A stretch of DNA of 34,475 bases, from contig JALNYK010000031.1 in assembly GCA_023229845.1 (NCBI GenBank), positions 1-34,475 on the forward strand, read 5' to 3'. The notes under the pieces are model-generated. The model was not told the origin of the DNA and did not search any database. It worked only from the letters and a program-made list of their open reading frames with translations. Positions 15,834-24,082 of the stretch are shown here, one piece after another (position 1 is the first letter of the stretch; every line of letters begins with the position of its first letter). This DNA comes from Gallionella sp. GTDB lineage: Bacteria > Pseudomonadota > Gammaproteobacteria > Burkholderiales > Gallionellaceae. The position numbers were made by a program, and so were the translations under genes.

Positions 15834-15990
15834 TTCGATACTCCTTTTCGACCGGATGAATGGTAGCAAATAGCCGCTCGTGCCGGGAATGTTGCTGTGA
15901 CTGCGATGGATTTGTAGCCATTCTTGTTCGAATGGTGGTATAAATCCGCTCGTTCCGCAGGTGATGTTGAATGTCAATTCAGGGGGAAGC

Positions 15991-16626
15991 TTGGTTACGC
16001 GTCTGATGATTACCGATGATCACGAACTGGTTCGTTCAGGTCTGGTTCAGTTCATGTCCATGTCTGCGGATGTGCAGGTGGTTGCCGAAGCCGGCTGCGG
16101 CGCGGAGTTGCTGGAAAAGTTGCGTTCGGTGCAGGTTGATGTGTTGCTGCTGGATCTCGTTATGCCCGGCATTTGTGGCGCGGAACTGGTTGCTCGCGTC
16201 AGGGGCGCCAACCCCAATTTGCGCATTCTGGTGCTCAGTATGCACAACGACACCCAGACCGTGCTGCGCGCAATGAAGGCCGGTGCTTCTGGCTATATCA
16301 CCAAGAACTGTTCTCCACAAACGTTGATTGATGCGATACGCAAGGTTGCTGCCACCGGGAAATATCTGGATCCGGAAATAGCCGAGCGGCTTGCCTTCGC
16401 TTCGTCTTCGGCGGAGGTTGATGATGTCGAATTGACGTTATCGGAGCGCGAAATGCAGATATTTCGCCTGATCGTCAATGGGTTGTGCATCAAGGAAATT
16501 GCTAATGAATTGTCCATCAGCGACAAGACGGTCAGCACCCACAAGGCCCATATTCTCGCCAAGCTTGGCTTGAAAAGTGTTGCAGATTTAGTGCGATACG
16601 CGATGCAAGGTAAGCTGTTCTCTTAA
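15991..16626 (+). CDS. NarL/FixJ-family response regulator
   Basis: A two-component transcription regulator of 211 residues. The receiver domain has the acidic pair D9-D10, phospho-acceptor D55 in LLLDLVMPG, and K105 in GYITKN. A LuxR-type helix-turn-helix follows at about 146-206 (LTLSEREMQIFRLIVNGLCIKEIANEL, STHKAHILAKLGL). The start chosen is TTG 15991 with AGGGGG at 15981-15986, giving MVTRLMITDDH, the usual length before the first acidic pair; ATG 16006 and ATG 15961 lack an SD. No histidine kinase adjoins it. Its closest partners are the PAS protein downstream and, at 8 kb, the six-PAS kinase. Confidence 0.94.
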   Translation: MVTRLMITDDHELVRSGLVQFMSMSADVQVVAEAGCGAELLEKLRSVQVDVLLLDLVMPGICGAELVARVRGANPNLRILVLSMHNDTQTVLRAMKAGASGYITKNCSPQTLIDAIRKVAATGKYLDPEIAERLAFASSSAEVDDVELTLSEREMQIFRLIVNGLCIKEIANELSISDKTVSTHKAHILAKLGLKSVADLVRYAMQGKLFS

Positions 16627-16791
16627 CTCCCTCATCATTTCCCTATCCGTCTCCTCCCGGAATACGACGGCGAAATAGTCACTCACCGATACTTACTATT
16701 ACGCAGTTTGGGCAAAATTCGCTCCACGGTAATCGAGCCTTCGACTGCCTTTACGCGATACCCGAACAACGAACCCTTTTAAGGAGCGATA
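16627..16791 (+). other. Intergenic gap before the PAS gene
   Basis: 165 bases without a coding frame of note. It presumably holds the promoter of the PAS gene, but no convincing -10/-35 or sigma-28 box was found. The SD AAGGAG of the next gene is at 16781-16786. Confidence 0.4.
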
Positions 16792-17628
16792 GTGAGGACT
16801 ATTAACAAGCAAGGGCATCAAGCCGGCGAAGAGCGAGTCGCTGCCATTACTGTGCGCCAGACACTCAGGAATCTGGGCGTGAAGGAATTTATGGGGAATA
16901 TGGGGACTGTCGGTGGCTGGCGTAACCGGTTACTGTCGCCCCCATTGGCGGAAGACTATGCGATACATTTACTGGCTCCCATAGGCGAAGTCTCCGGGCG
17001 GGAGTTGCAAAGCTCCAACGATGCCAAAGCTGAGCCGTTTCAGACTACCATTGGCGATTATGCCGGCCTCCCCTCGGTCGAACACTCGTCGGCTATTACC
17101 TACATCTCATCGTGCCTGCCGGGGCGCCACTTGATTTATGTCAGCCCGCAGATAAGTAATCTAGGCTTTATGCCGGAAGACTTGCTGGACCGTCCTGATT
17201 TGCGCCTGAAACAGGTGCACGAGGAGGATTTTGGACGGTTCGAACAGGCGCTACGGCACAGTTGCAATGCGGCCGAGAAATTCAGCTGTCACTACAGGCT
17301 CTACGACAACCAAGGCAAGGTGCGCTGGTTCCACGATGAAGCCAGTGTGGTGTGCGACGAAGCGGGGACACCGTTGTTCATCAAGGGCGTTATGCTCGAT
17401 ATCACCGACAAGAAGCGGATGGAGGCCGAACTGGTCGATCATCGCTATTGCCTTGAGCGCAATGTCGAACAGCGTACCCGGCAACTGACGAAACATATTG
17501 CCATGCTCGAATCCTGCAACGCCTCGTTGTGCGACCAGCTCTCGTCCGCCAGACTGGAGATTGCCGCGTTGAAACAACAGTTGATGCTGCTCTCGCCGGT
17601 ATCGGACGAGGAATGCTCATCCGAATAA
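16792..17628 (+). CDS. Stand-alone PAS domain protein with C-terminal coiled coil
   Basis: A 278-residue soluble protein starting at GTG 16792 with SD AAGGAG five bases upstream. The first 95 residues match nothing I recognise. A PAS domain of the PAS_3 type spans about 100-205 (LIYVSPQISNLGFMPEDLLDRPDL, then QVHEEDFGRFEQAL), with a PAC-like ending GKVRWFHDEASV to GVMLDITDKKRMEAEL. Residues 214-265 are a predicted coiled coil. There is no kinase, cyclase, GGDEF, EAL or DNA-binding domain, so the signal must leave through a partner. Neighbours make the NarL-type regulator and the receptors candidates. Function unknown. Confidence 0.85.
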   Translation: MRTINKQGHQAGEERVAAITVRQTLRNLGVKEFMGNMGTVGGWRNRLLSPPLAEDYAIHLLAPIGEVSGRELQSSNDAKAEPFQTTIGDYAGLPSVEHSSAITYISSCLPGRHLIYVSPQISNLGFMPEDLLDRPDLRLKQVHEEDFGRFEQALRHSCNAAEKFSCHYRLYDNQGKVRWFHDEASVVCDEAGTPLFIKGVMLDITDKKRMEAELVDHRYCLERNVEQRTRQLTKHIAMLESCNASLCDQLSSARLEIAALKQQLMLLSPVSDEECSSE

Positions 17629-17696
17629 TTGTTCTGCCGTTTGTTGCCCAGCCAGGGCGAATCCATTTTTATTTTCACGGACGAAAGGGGAAGTCC

Positions 17697-17909
17697 ATGA
17701 AATCTCATTGCGCGTCTACGACGGAACTTAATCGATCCGCGCCGGAAGGCGCGTGCGACGCACGAACCATGGCATCAGTAAGACGTAGCTGTGTCGACCG
17801 GGTATCGCAGATGATCGAGCACCTCATACTTGCGGTTGTCGTTCTGATGGCCTTGTTGGGGAACTACGCAACCCACAGCCTTTTGATGAGTGAAGTTCTC
17901 ATTCTCTGA
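17697..17909 (+). CDS. Small single-helix membrane protein, hypothetical
   Basis: A possible 70-residue protein starting at ATG 17697, with a purine-rich SD (AAAGGGG) six bases upstream. The N-terminal 38 residues are polar. One hydrophobic helix follows at about residues 42-60 (HLILAVVVLMALLGNYA) and a short tail ends in LMSEVLIL. Two cysteines (5 and 20) precede the helix and a third is at about 33. I recognise no family. Support is the SD, the helix and its place between two signalling genes; conservation cannot be judged here, so it may be spurious. Confidence 0.45.
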   Translation: MKSHCASTTELNRSAPEGACDARTMASVRRSCVDRVSQMIEHLILAVVVLMALLGNYATHSLLMSEVLIL

Positions 17910-18231
17910 TCGCCGGCATCGGTCGCACTCCATGCTGTACCACGACCGCGTCAGCATCTCCGTGACATTCAGCGTCGCACAACGCAACCCGTTGTTCAGG
18001 CGCGGTCGCTTTGTCTTTGTCGAGTGGCTGCCGGAGGTTCTTTCCGATTACGGTGCGGTGAAGGTCGCTGGCCTGTGTGCGCGCGACTGTGCCGACAGCG
18101 GATTCACCCCTTCCATAGCGTACCGCACAGCTGGTACGTGGATCGGCACCGGATCGAATGCGCGCGGTACTTGTGGGATTCCTCGTCGCAACAGTCGCGC
18201 AAACTATTGAATTCATCAAGGAGATCCAAAA
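17910..18231 (+). other. 322-base gap before the first chemoreceptor gene
   Basis: No gene can be supported. An open frame of 92 codons from ATG 17932 exists, but it has no SD, no recognisable motif and irregular codon use, and is treated as non-coding. The last bases hold the SD AAGGAG of the receptor gene. I saw no sigma-28 (TAAA-N15-GCCGATAA) promoter, terminator with T run, or long repeat. Confidence 0.5.
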
Positions 18232-20781
18232 ATGTTGCGCACACTTCGTCTCTGGACCAAGGCTGTGCTGGCTATGGGATTGTTGGTTTTCATGGTTGGT
18301 GGGCTGTTGACGGCTTCCAATCTCCGCATTATGGAAGAGTTGATACACAAGGCCGAGATGAACGAGTTGGAGGCTCATCTCAAGGCCATTTCGAACCGTA
18401 TCGCTACGGAGACACGCATCGCCGAGACGATGAGCGCCCTGGTCGCCAACATGCCGCTGGCCCAGGAGAAATTCGCTGCCGGCGATCGCGCCGCGCTCTC
18501 CGATCAGTTTCTCCCCGGCTTCAAGGTGCTTGCCAAAAACTACGATGTCGAACAGTTCCAGTTTCATATGCCTCCGGCGACATCCTTCCTGCGCTTGCAC
18601 AAGCCGGAAAAGTTTGGTGACGATTTGTCTTCCTTCCGTAATACCGTAGTCGTTACCAACGAAACAAAGAAACCTACACGCGGGCTGGAAGGCGGCGTGG
18701 CCGGCTTGGGCGCGCGCGGCATGGTGCCGGTATCCCGCAACGGGATGCATGTCGGATCGGTGGAGTTCGGCATGAACTTCGGGCAAGCCTTCTTCGACAG
18801 TTTCAAGGCGCTGAACAAGGTGGAGGTGAGTTTCGATCTGCTTGATGGCGACATATTCAAGACGCATGTTTCGACCCTGGGAAAAGAGCCGCTGCTATCC
18901 CCTGAAACTCTGCACAAAGCGATGGGCGGCGAACCGCAGCTGGATCACCGCGATATTCAGGGCGTGCCGCATGCCGTATATGCCGCAGCGGTCGACGATT
19001 ATTCCGGCAAGCCTATCGGGGTGGTTGAAATCGCCATGGATGAGAGCAGTTATCTGGATTCCATGGCTAGCGCGCGCAATTCTGCGCTGATGTTCGGCGC
19101 TCTTTCCCTGCTGCTCGGGCTGGGCTTGGCGATGCTCGCCGCGCGTCATCTCGTCACGCGCATCAACAGCGTTGCCACCGCCATCGACGGAGTGGCGCGC
19201 GGCGACCTGACCGTGCATATTCAGGACGACCACAAGGACGAAATCGGCGACTTGCTCCACTCCGTAAAGAAAATGCAGGACAGCCTGCTCAAGATCGTTA
19301 GCGAGATTCGCGATATCGTCGACGCGGCCGCCAACCGGGGCGACTTCAGCATCAAGATGGATATGGACGGCAAGGAGGGTTACACCAAAGAACTGTCCGA
19401 ATTGCTCAACCAGTTGAGCGACACCGTCGATGGGGCGTTCAAGGACACTATCCGCGTGGCGACGGCCTTGGCCAACGGCGATCTGAGCCATAAGGTCACC
19501 CGGGAATATGCCGGTGCTTACGATCAGTTAAAAGTGAGCGTCAATACCACCGTAGATTCATTGACCAGCATCGTCGGCGAGATCAAGAACATCGTCGATG
19601 CCGCCGCCAACCGCGGCGACTTCAGCATCAAGATGGGTTTGAGCGGCAAGCAAGGCTACACCAAGGAGCTGTCTGAATTGCTGAACCAGCTCTCCACGGT
19701 GACCGAGTCCGGCCTTAATGACGTGCTGCGCGTCGCCAACGCGCTGGCCAAGGGCGACCTGACCCAGACCATCACCAAGGACTACCAAGGTACTTTCGGT
19801 GCAGTGGAGGCTGGCGTGAACGGCACCGTCGCCAACCTTAAAGAACTGGTCGGTGACATCAAGGTTGCCACCGACACTATCAATACCGCCTCCAAGGAAA
19901 TTGCGGCGGGCAACAGCGACTTGTCGCAGCGCACCGAGGAACAAGCCAGCAGCCTGGAAGAGACCGCCAGCAGCATGGAAGAGCTGACCTCGACCGTGAA
20001 ACAGAACGCCGAACACGCCAAGCAGGCGAACCAGCTGGCGATAGGCGCATCGGATGTTGCCGGGAAGGGCGGTGCGGTCGTGCATGAGGTTGTCGATACG
20101 ATGGATTCGATCAACGAGTCGTCGCGCAAGATCGTGGACATCATCTCGGTGATCGACGGCATCGCGTTCCAGACCAACATCCTGGCGCTGAACGCGGCGG
20201 TCGAAGCGGCCCGTGCGGGCGAGCAGGGCCGGGGCTTTGCGGTGGTCGCGGGTGAAGTGCGCAATCTTGCACAAAGAAGTGCGGCGGCCGCGAAGGAAAT
20301 CAAGACACTGATCGATAACTCGGTCGATAAGGTCGAAGGCGGCAGCAAGCTGGTGGCGCAAGCGGGGCAGACGATGGAAGAGATCGTGACCTCGATTAAG
20401 CGCGTGACCGACATCATGAGCGAGATCACCGCGGCGTCGGTCGAGCAGAGCCAGGGCATCGAGCAGGTGAATCAGGCGATCACCCAGATGGATGAGGTCA
20501 CGCAGCAGAACGCGGCGCTGGTCGAGGAGGCGGCTGCGGCTGCGGAATCGCTGGAAGAACAGGCTCAGAACCTCGCGGTCGCGGTGGCGACGTTCAAGGT
20601 GGACGAGGGCACGGCGGTCGCGGTGAGCCGCGCGCCGGCAACACGTTCGGCTCCGGCTCGCAAACCGGCGCTGTCAGCCAAATCTGCCGCCCCGGCAATG
20701 TCTGGCAAGGTCGGTGCGCGCAAGGTGACAGCGGGAGCCGGCGTGCAGGGTAGCGATGATGGCGAGTGGTCGGAATTCTAG
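18232..20781 (+). CDS. Methyl-accepting chemotaxis protein with double-Cache-type sensor and extra HAMP-like repeats
   Basis: An 849-residue chemoreceptor. TM1 is at about 8-29 and a roughly 255-residue periplasmic sensor reaches to TM2 at 284-305. The sensor has FLRLHKPEKFGDDLSSFR and GVPVS-like Cache features resembling the dCache_3 type. A HAMP domain (about 305-358) is followed by two 92-residue HAMP-like repeats starting at residues 361 and 453. The signalling domain includes the CheA/CheW-binding hairpin tip GIAFQTNILALNAAVEAARA at about 643. The protein ends in an Ala/Lys-rich linker and GEWSEF, which fits the xWxxF CheR/CheB-tethering pentapeptide. SD AAGGAG precedes ATG 18232. No che genes are adjacent. 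Confidence 0.95.
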   Translation: MLRTLRLWTKAVLAMGLLVFMVGGLLTASNLRIMEELIHKAEMNELEAHLKAISNRIATETRIAETMSALVANMPLAQEKFAAGDRAALSDQFLPGFKVLAKNYDVEQFQFHMPPATSFLRLHKPEKFGDDLSSFRNTVVVTNETKKPTRGLEGGVAGLGARGMVPVSRNGMHVGSVEFGMNFGQAFFDSFKALNKVEVSFDLLDGDIFKTHVSTLGKEPLLSPETLHKAMGGEPQLDHRDIQGVPHAVYAAAVDDYSGKPIGVVEIAMDESSYLDSMASARNSALMFGALSLLLGLGLAMLAARHLVTRINSVATAIDGVARGDLTVHIQDDHKDEIGDLLHSVKKMQDSLLKIVSEIRDIVDAAANRGDFSIKMDMDGKEGYTKELSELLNQLSDTVDGAFKDTIRVATALANGDLSHKVTREYAGAYDQLKVSVNTTVDSLTSIVGEIKNIVDAAANRGDFSIKMGLSGKQGYTKELSELLNQLSTVTESGLNDVLRVANALAKGDLTQTITKDYQGTFGAVEAGVNGTVANLKELVGDIKVATDTINTASKEIAAGNSDLSQRTEEQASSLEETASSMEELTSTVKQNAEHAKQANQLAIGASDVAGKGGAVVHEVVDTMDSINESSRKIVDIISVIDGIAFQTNILALNAAVEAARAGEQGRGFAVVAGEVRNLAQRSAAAAKEIKTLIDNSVDKVEGGSKLVAQAGQTMEEIVTSIKRVTDIMSEITAASVEQSQGIEQVNQAITQMDEVTQQNAALVEEAAAAAESLEEQAQNLAVAVATFKVDEGTAVAVSRAPATRSAPARKPALSAKSAAPAMSGKVGARKVTAGAGVQGSDDGEWSEF
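19312..19863 (+). repeat. Tandem 276-bp repeat inside the first receptor gene
   Basis: Two in-frame units of exactly 276 bp (92 codons) begin at 19312 and 19588. Both start with IVDAAANRGDFSIKM and share GYTKELSELLNQLS, the R/KVATALANGDL-like block and an NTTVDSL-like block. They are diverged enough to be old, and encode serial HAMP-like modules between the canonical HAMP and the signalling domain. Confidence 0.85.
19873..20610 (+). repeat. Signalling-domain segment, copy 1 of a 738-bp near-identical duplicate
   Basis: Encodes 246 residues (DTINTASKEI to FKVDEG) that are identical to those of 22786-23523. DNA differences between the copies, as read by eye, are all silent, while the flanking repeats and tails differ in protein sequence. 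The offset is 2913 bases in direct orientation. Confidence 0.9.
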
Positions 20782-20906
20782 TGTGAGGATTTCGGATTTG
20801 TTGATTACCCGGAAGGTTGGTAGCAGGGAACAGGAAGTGATGTTGGATTGAAAATGTCGTTTTAACCGGAGCCAAGCAGTTCTAACTTTATATTGAGGAG
20901 CAAGCC

Positions 20907-21359
20907 ATGAAAAAGTATCTGATCCTGATTGCATTGATGGGTTTTTTCTCGCAACAAGCGATTGCGGCCGATAAATATGCGACGCCGAAAGAGGCTGAGG
21001 CGATGGTTGCCAAAGCGGTCAAGGCCATTTCGGCCAACCGGGAGGGGATCTTCAAGGAGATCACCGCCAAGGATAAGAAATGGGTATATATGGATCTTTA
21101 TGCAGTGGTTTATGACATGAACGGGAAATGTCTGGCGCATGGGCAAAACGAGAAGCAGGTGGGCAAGGATCTGATCGACCTTGCCGATGCCGATGGCAAG
21201 GAATTCGTCAAGGAGCGCGTGGCTCTGGCGAAGTCCAAGGGCAAGTTCTGGCAGGACTACAAATTCACCGATCCGGTGACCAAGAAGGTGTTGCCGAAGT
21301 CTGCTTACTGCGAAGCGACCAGTGATGTCATTGTTTGCGCAGGTGTTTACAAGCGTTGA
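20907..21359 (+). CDS. Secreted single-Cache domain protein
   Basis: A 150-residue protein with a signal peptide (MKKYLILIALMGFFSQQAIA, cleavage near residue 20). The mature 130 residues look like one sCache_2-type sensor domain: ATPKEAEAMVAKAVKAI helix, then WVYMDLYAVVYDMNGKCLAHG and the closing DPVTKKVLPKSAYC strand. Three cysteines occur in the mature protein (GKC, YC, VC), so one disulfide is possible. There is no membrane anchor or signalling output. SD GAGGAG precedes ATG 20907. Lying between two chemoreceptor genes, it may bind a small ligand in the periplasm and dock onto a receptor; that role is inferred. Confidence 0.88.
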   Translation: MKKYLILIALMGFFSQQAIAADKYATPKEAEAMVAKAVKAISANREGIFKEITAKDKKWVYMDLYAVVYDMNGKCLAHGQNEKQVGKDLIDLADADGKEFVKERVALAKSKGKFWQDYKFTDPVTKKVLPKSAYCEATSDVIVCAGVYKR

Positions 21360-21423
21360 ACTTCTCTACTCGGCGTCGCTGGATTAATCCGACGCGCCGA
21401 TATTTCGCAGAGGGAGTATCACC

Positions 21424-23688
21424 ATGAAAATGCGTTCGAAAATTCTCCTCTCTCCATTGATGGCCGTCGCCCTCATGGTCGTTCTGGGGCTGGTGACCTA
21501 TTTCAACCTGACGTCGGCGCAGGACGATTTCGACCATTTGGATCGTTACAATATGGAACGCATGGCGACGGCCAACACCGCGCGCAGCGAACTGCTGGAA
21601 GCCAATGTTGCGGTCTACCGCCTGTTTTCATGGATTGCGAACTTCGACGAGGAGCGCATACGGAAAGAAACTGAACTTATTAATGCCGGCATCGACAGCG
21701 CATCCAAACGGTTCGCCGAACTGGGCGAAAGCAGCGCCATGAGCGAGGAAGAAAAAAAGGCCATTCAGATCATCATCGAGGTGCTTCCGAAATACAAGAA
21801 AGCGGTTGCACAGGCATTAGACATGGCCGTGTCGGATGTTTCGTCCGGCGCGGGGATGATGCAGGCCGCCGACAAGCGCTTTCAGGCGATTGCCCAGCAA
21901 GTGAACATGGTGGTTGAAATGCAGCGGCAGGATGCGCAGGCAACCATGAAGAACGTGGGCAAGGGCTTGTCTCTCACCCTTGTTATTGCGCTGGTGCTGG
22001 TTGCCAGTGCGGTGGCCTTGTCGCTGCTGCTCGCATGGAAAGTCAGCGGCGGCATCATGAGTCAACTCGGCGGGGAACCCGATTACGCGGACGAGGCGGT
22101 GCACCGGATTGCGGCAGGCGACCTGTCGATGGATATTGCGATCTCTCCGGGCGACAAGAACAGCCTGATATATTCGCTTAAGTATATGCAGGACAGTTTG
22201 CGTCACATTGTCGCCGAGATCAAAAGCATCGTCGAAGCGGCGGCGATACGAGGCGACTTTGGCGTCAAGATGGATTTGGCCGACAAGGTCGGCTACACCA
22301 AGGAACTTTCCGAACTGCTGAACCAGTTGAGCGACACTGTCGACGGTGCGTTGAAAGATACAGTCCGCGTCGCCACCGCACTGGCTCACGGCGATCTTTC
22401 GCAAAAGATCACCAAGGAATATCCCGGCATGTTCGGACAGACCAAGGACGGTGTGAACGACACCGTCGAGGCGCTGACCAAAATTGTCGGCGAGATCAAG
22501 AATATCGTCGAAGACGCGGCGGTGCGCGGCAGCTTTGCCACCAAGATGGATATGACCGGCAAGCAAGGGTACGTTAAGGAGCTATCGGAATTGCTGAACC
22601 AGTTGTCCAACGTCACCGAGGCCGGCATCGCCGATGTCGTGCGGGTCGCAAATGCCTTGGCCAAGGGAGATTTGACCCAGACCGTTACCAAGGAATACGC
22701 GGGTTCCTTTAACGACATGAAGCTCGGCGTCAATGGCACGGTCACTAACCTCAAGGCATTGGTTGGCGACATCAAGGAATCAACCGACACCATCAACACC
22801 GCATCCAAGGAAATCGCAGCCGGCAACAGCGACTTGTCGCAGCGCACCGAGGAACAAGCCAGCAGCCTGGAAGAGACCGCCAGCAGCATGGAAGAGCTGA
22901 CCTCGACAGTGAAACAGAACGCCGAACACGCCAAGCAGGCGAACCAGCTGGCGATAGGCGCATCGGATGTCGCCGGGAAGGGTGGCGCGGTCGTGCATGA
23001 GGTGGTCGATACCATGGATTCGATCAACGAGTCGTCGCGCAAGATCGTGGACATCATCTCGGTGATCGACGGCATCGCGTTCCAGACCAACATCCTCGCG
23101 CTGAACGCCGCGGTCGAAGCCGCGCGCGCGGGCGAACAGGGCCGAGGCTTCGCCGTGGTGGCCGGAGAAGTGCGCAATCTTGCTCAAAGAAGCGCCGCCG
23201 CAGCGAAGGAGATCAAGACCCTGATCGATAACTCGGTCGATAAGGTCGAGGGCGGCAGCAAGCTGGTCGCCCAAGCGGGGCAAACGATGGAAGAGATCGT
23301 GACCTCGATCAAGCGCGTGACGGACATCATGAGCGAGATCACCGCGGCGTCGGTCGAGCAGAGCCAAGGCATCGAGCAGGTGAATCAGGCGATCACGCAG
23401 ATGGATGAGGTCACGCAGCAGAACGCGGCACTGGTCGAGGAGGCTGCTGCGGCCGCCGAATCGCTGGAAGAGCAGGCGCAGAACCTCGCGGTGGCGGTAG
23501 CGACTTTCAAGGTGGACGAGGGCGGCGGAACCGTCGTGGTGGCGCGGCGCGAAACGGTGCCGGCAGCGGCGCGCAAATCTGCGCATCCGGCCGCCAAATC
23601 TGCGGCTCCGGCGAAGGCCGGCAAGCTTGCTAAGGCGACTGGGCAGGGCGTGCAGAGCGGCGAGGATGGCGATTGGGCGGAGTTCTAA
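21424..23688 (+). CDS. Methyl-accepting chemotaxis protein with helical-bundle sensor and extra HAMP-like repeats
   Basis: A 754-residue chemoreceptor. TM1 is at about 10-28, and an all-helical periplasmic domain of about 150 residues (four-helix-bundle type) reaches to TM2 at about 181-205. The linker contains QLGGEPDYADE, seen in many betaproteobacterial receptors, followed by HAMP. Two 92-residue HAMP-like repeats start at residues 268 and 360. The signalling domain (hairpin tip GIAFQTNILALNAAVEAARA at about 550) is identical over 246 residues to that of the upstream receptor. The C-terminus is GDWAEF, again an xWxxF pentapeptide. SD GAGGGAG precedes ATG 21424. The sensor is unrelated to the Cache sensor next door. 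Confidence 0.95.
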   Translation: MKMRSKILLSPLMAVALMVVLGLVTYFNLTSAQDDFDHLDRYNMERMATANTARSELLEANVAVYRLFSWIANFDEERIRKETELINAGIDSASKRFAELGESSAMSEEEKKAIQIIIEVLPKYKKAVAQALDMAVSDVSSGAGMMQAADKRFQAIAQQVNMVVEMQRQDAQATMKNVGKGLSLTLVIALVLVASAVALSLLLAWKVSGGIMSQLGGEPDYADEAVHRIAAGDLSMDIAISPGDKNSLIYSLKYMQDSLRHIVAEIKSIVEAAAIRGDFGVKMDLADKVGYTKELSELLNQLSDTVDGALKDTVRVATALAHGDLSQKITKEYPGMFGQTKDGVNDTVEALTKIVGEIKNIVEDAAVRGSFATKMDMTGKQGYVKELSELLNQLSNVTEAGIADVVRVANALAKGDLTQTVTKEYAGSFNDMKLGVNGTVTNLKALVGDIKESTDTINTASKEIAAGNSDLSQRTEEQASSLEETASSMEELTSTVKQNAEHAKQANQLAIGASDVAGKGGAVVHEVVDTMDSINESSRKIVDIISVIDGIAFQTNILALNAAVEAARAGEQGRGFAVVAGEVRNLAQRSAAAAKEIKTLIDNSVDKVEGGSKLVAQAGQTMEEIVTSIKRVTDIMSEITAASVEQSQGIEQVNQAITQMDEVTQQNAALVEEAAAAAESLEEQAQNLAVAVATFKVDEGGGTVVVARRETVPAAARKSAHPAAKSAAPAKAGKLAKATGQGVQSGEDGDWAEF
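22225..22776 (+). repeat. Tandem 276-bp repeat inside the second receptor gene
   Basis: Two in-frame 276-bp units begin at 22225 (SIVEAAAIRGDFGVKM) and 22501 (NIVEDAAVRGSFATKM), with the same period and the same conserved blocks as 19312-19863. The second unit lacks the Asp of RGDF (RGSF). Confidence 0.85.
22786..23523 (+). repeat. Signalling-domain segment, copy 2 of the 738-bp near-identical duplicate
   Basis: Direct repeat of 19873-20610. Protein identical over 246 residues, scattered silent base changes only. Confidence 0.9.
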
Positions 23689-23765
23689 ATTGGTTTGTGT
23701 AGCGGGCGCAACGTCGCATTGCCCGCTCGTGGCATGCATAGCAGTACTTTTAACAGGAGGTCGAA

Positions 23766-23957
23766 ATGAGCAAGGTCATTGTTTTACCGGCATGGTTGAG
23801 TGTGTTGTCGCTGGCGGTAGCATTGTTCGTCCCGTTGGGAGTATCCCTGATTGCCGATACTTCGATGGATGCGGGGCGGACTGGTGCAGGGCGAGTCGTG
23901 TCGTCTGGCACATCGATAGGACAGCCCGTGCTTAGTCATCCCGACCATCGGGGATGA
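23766..23957 (+). CDS. Small membrane or secreted protein, hypothetical
   Basis: A 63-residue product with a near-perfect SD (ACAGGAGGT) before ATG 23766, the strongest ribosome site of the island. Residues 4-29 are hydrophobic (VIVLPAWLSVLSLAVALFVPLGVSLIA) and could be a transmembrane helix or uncleaved signal. The tail is Gly/Ser-rich with no cysteine. I do not recognise a family. A hairpin (CATCCCGA, 23937-23944, with TCGGGGATG, 23948-23956) overlaps the stop codon and could end the receptor transcript or adjust expression of the kinase gene. Confidence 0.6.
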   Translation: MSKVIVLPAWLSVLSLAVALFVPLGVSLIADTSMDAGRTGAGRVVSSGTSIGQPVLSHPDHRG

Positions 23958-24082
23958 GGCCTGACGTTTAGCCCTTCATTCGGGATTGTGGGCGGCGGAG
24001 GCGGAGCCATGACGGCGGCCCGCCTGTCCGGATTAGATGTGCCGGGCCGCGACGAAGGTTGTCGGATAATAGGGGAGCGACA

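Noticed and set aside
17932..18210. A 92-codon open frame upstream of the first receptor gene
   Set aside because: No SD, no domain, mixed codon use and no coupling to neighbours; left as non-coding.
21373..21423. Sigma-28-like box (GCCGATAT) before the second receptor
   Set aside because: No TAAA element at the required 15-base spacing; the bases also belong to a small hairpin.
19312..22776. Regular 276-bp repeats considered as a CRISPR or satellite array
   Set aside because: They are in-frame protein repeats inside receptor genes, with only two units each and no spacer structure.
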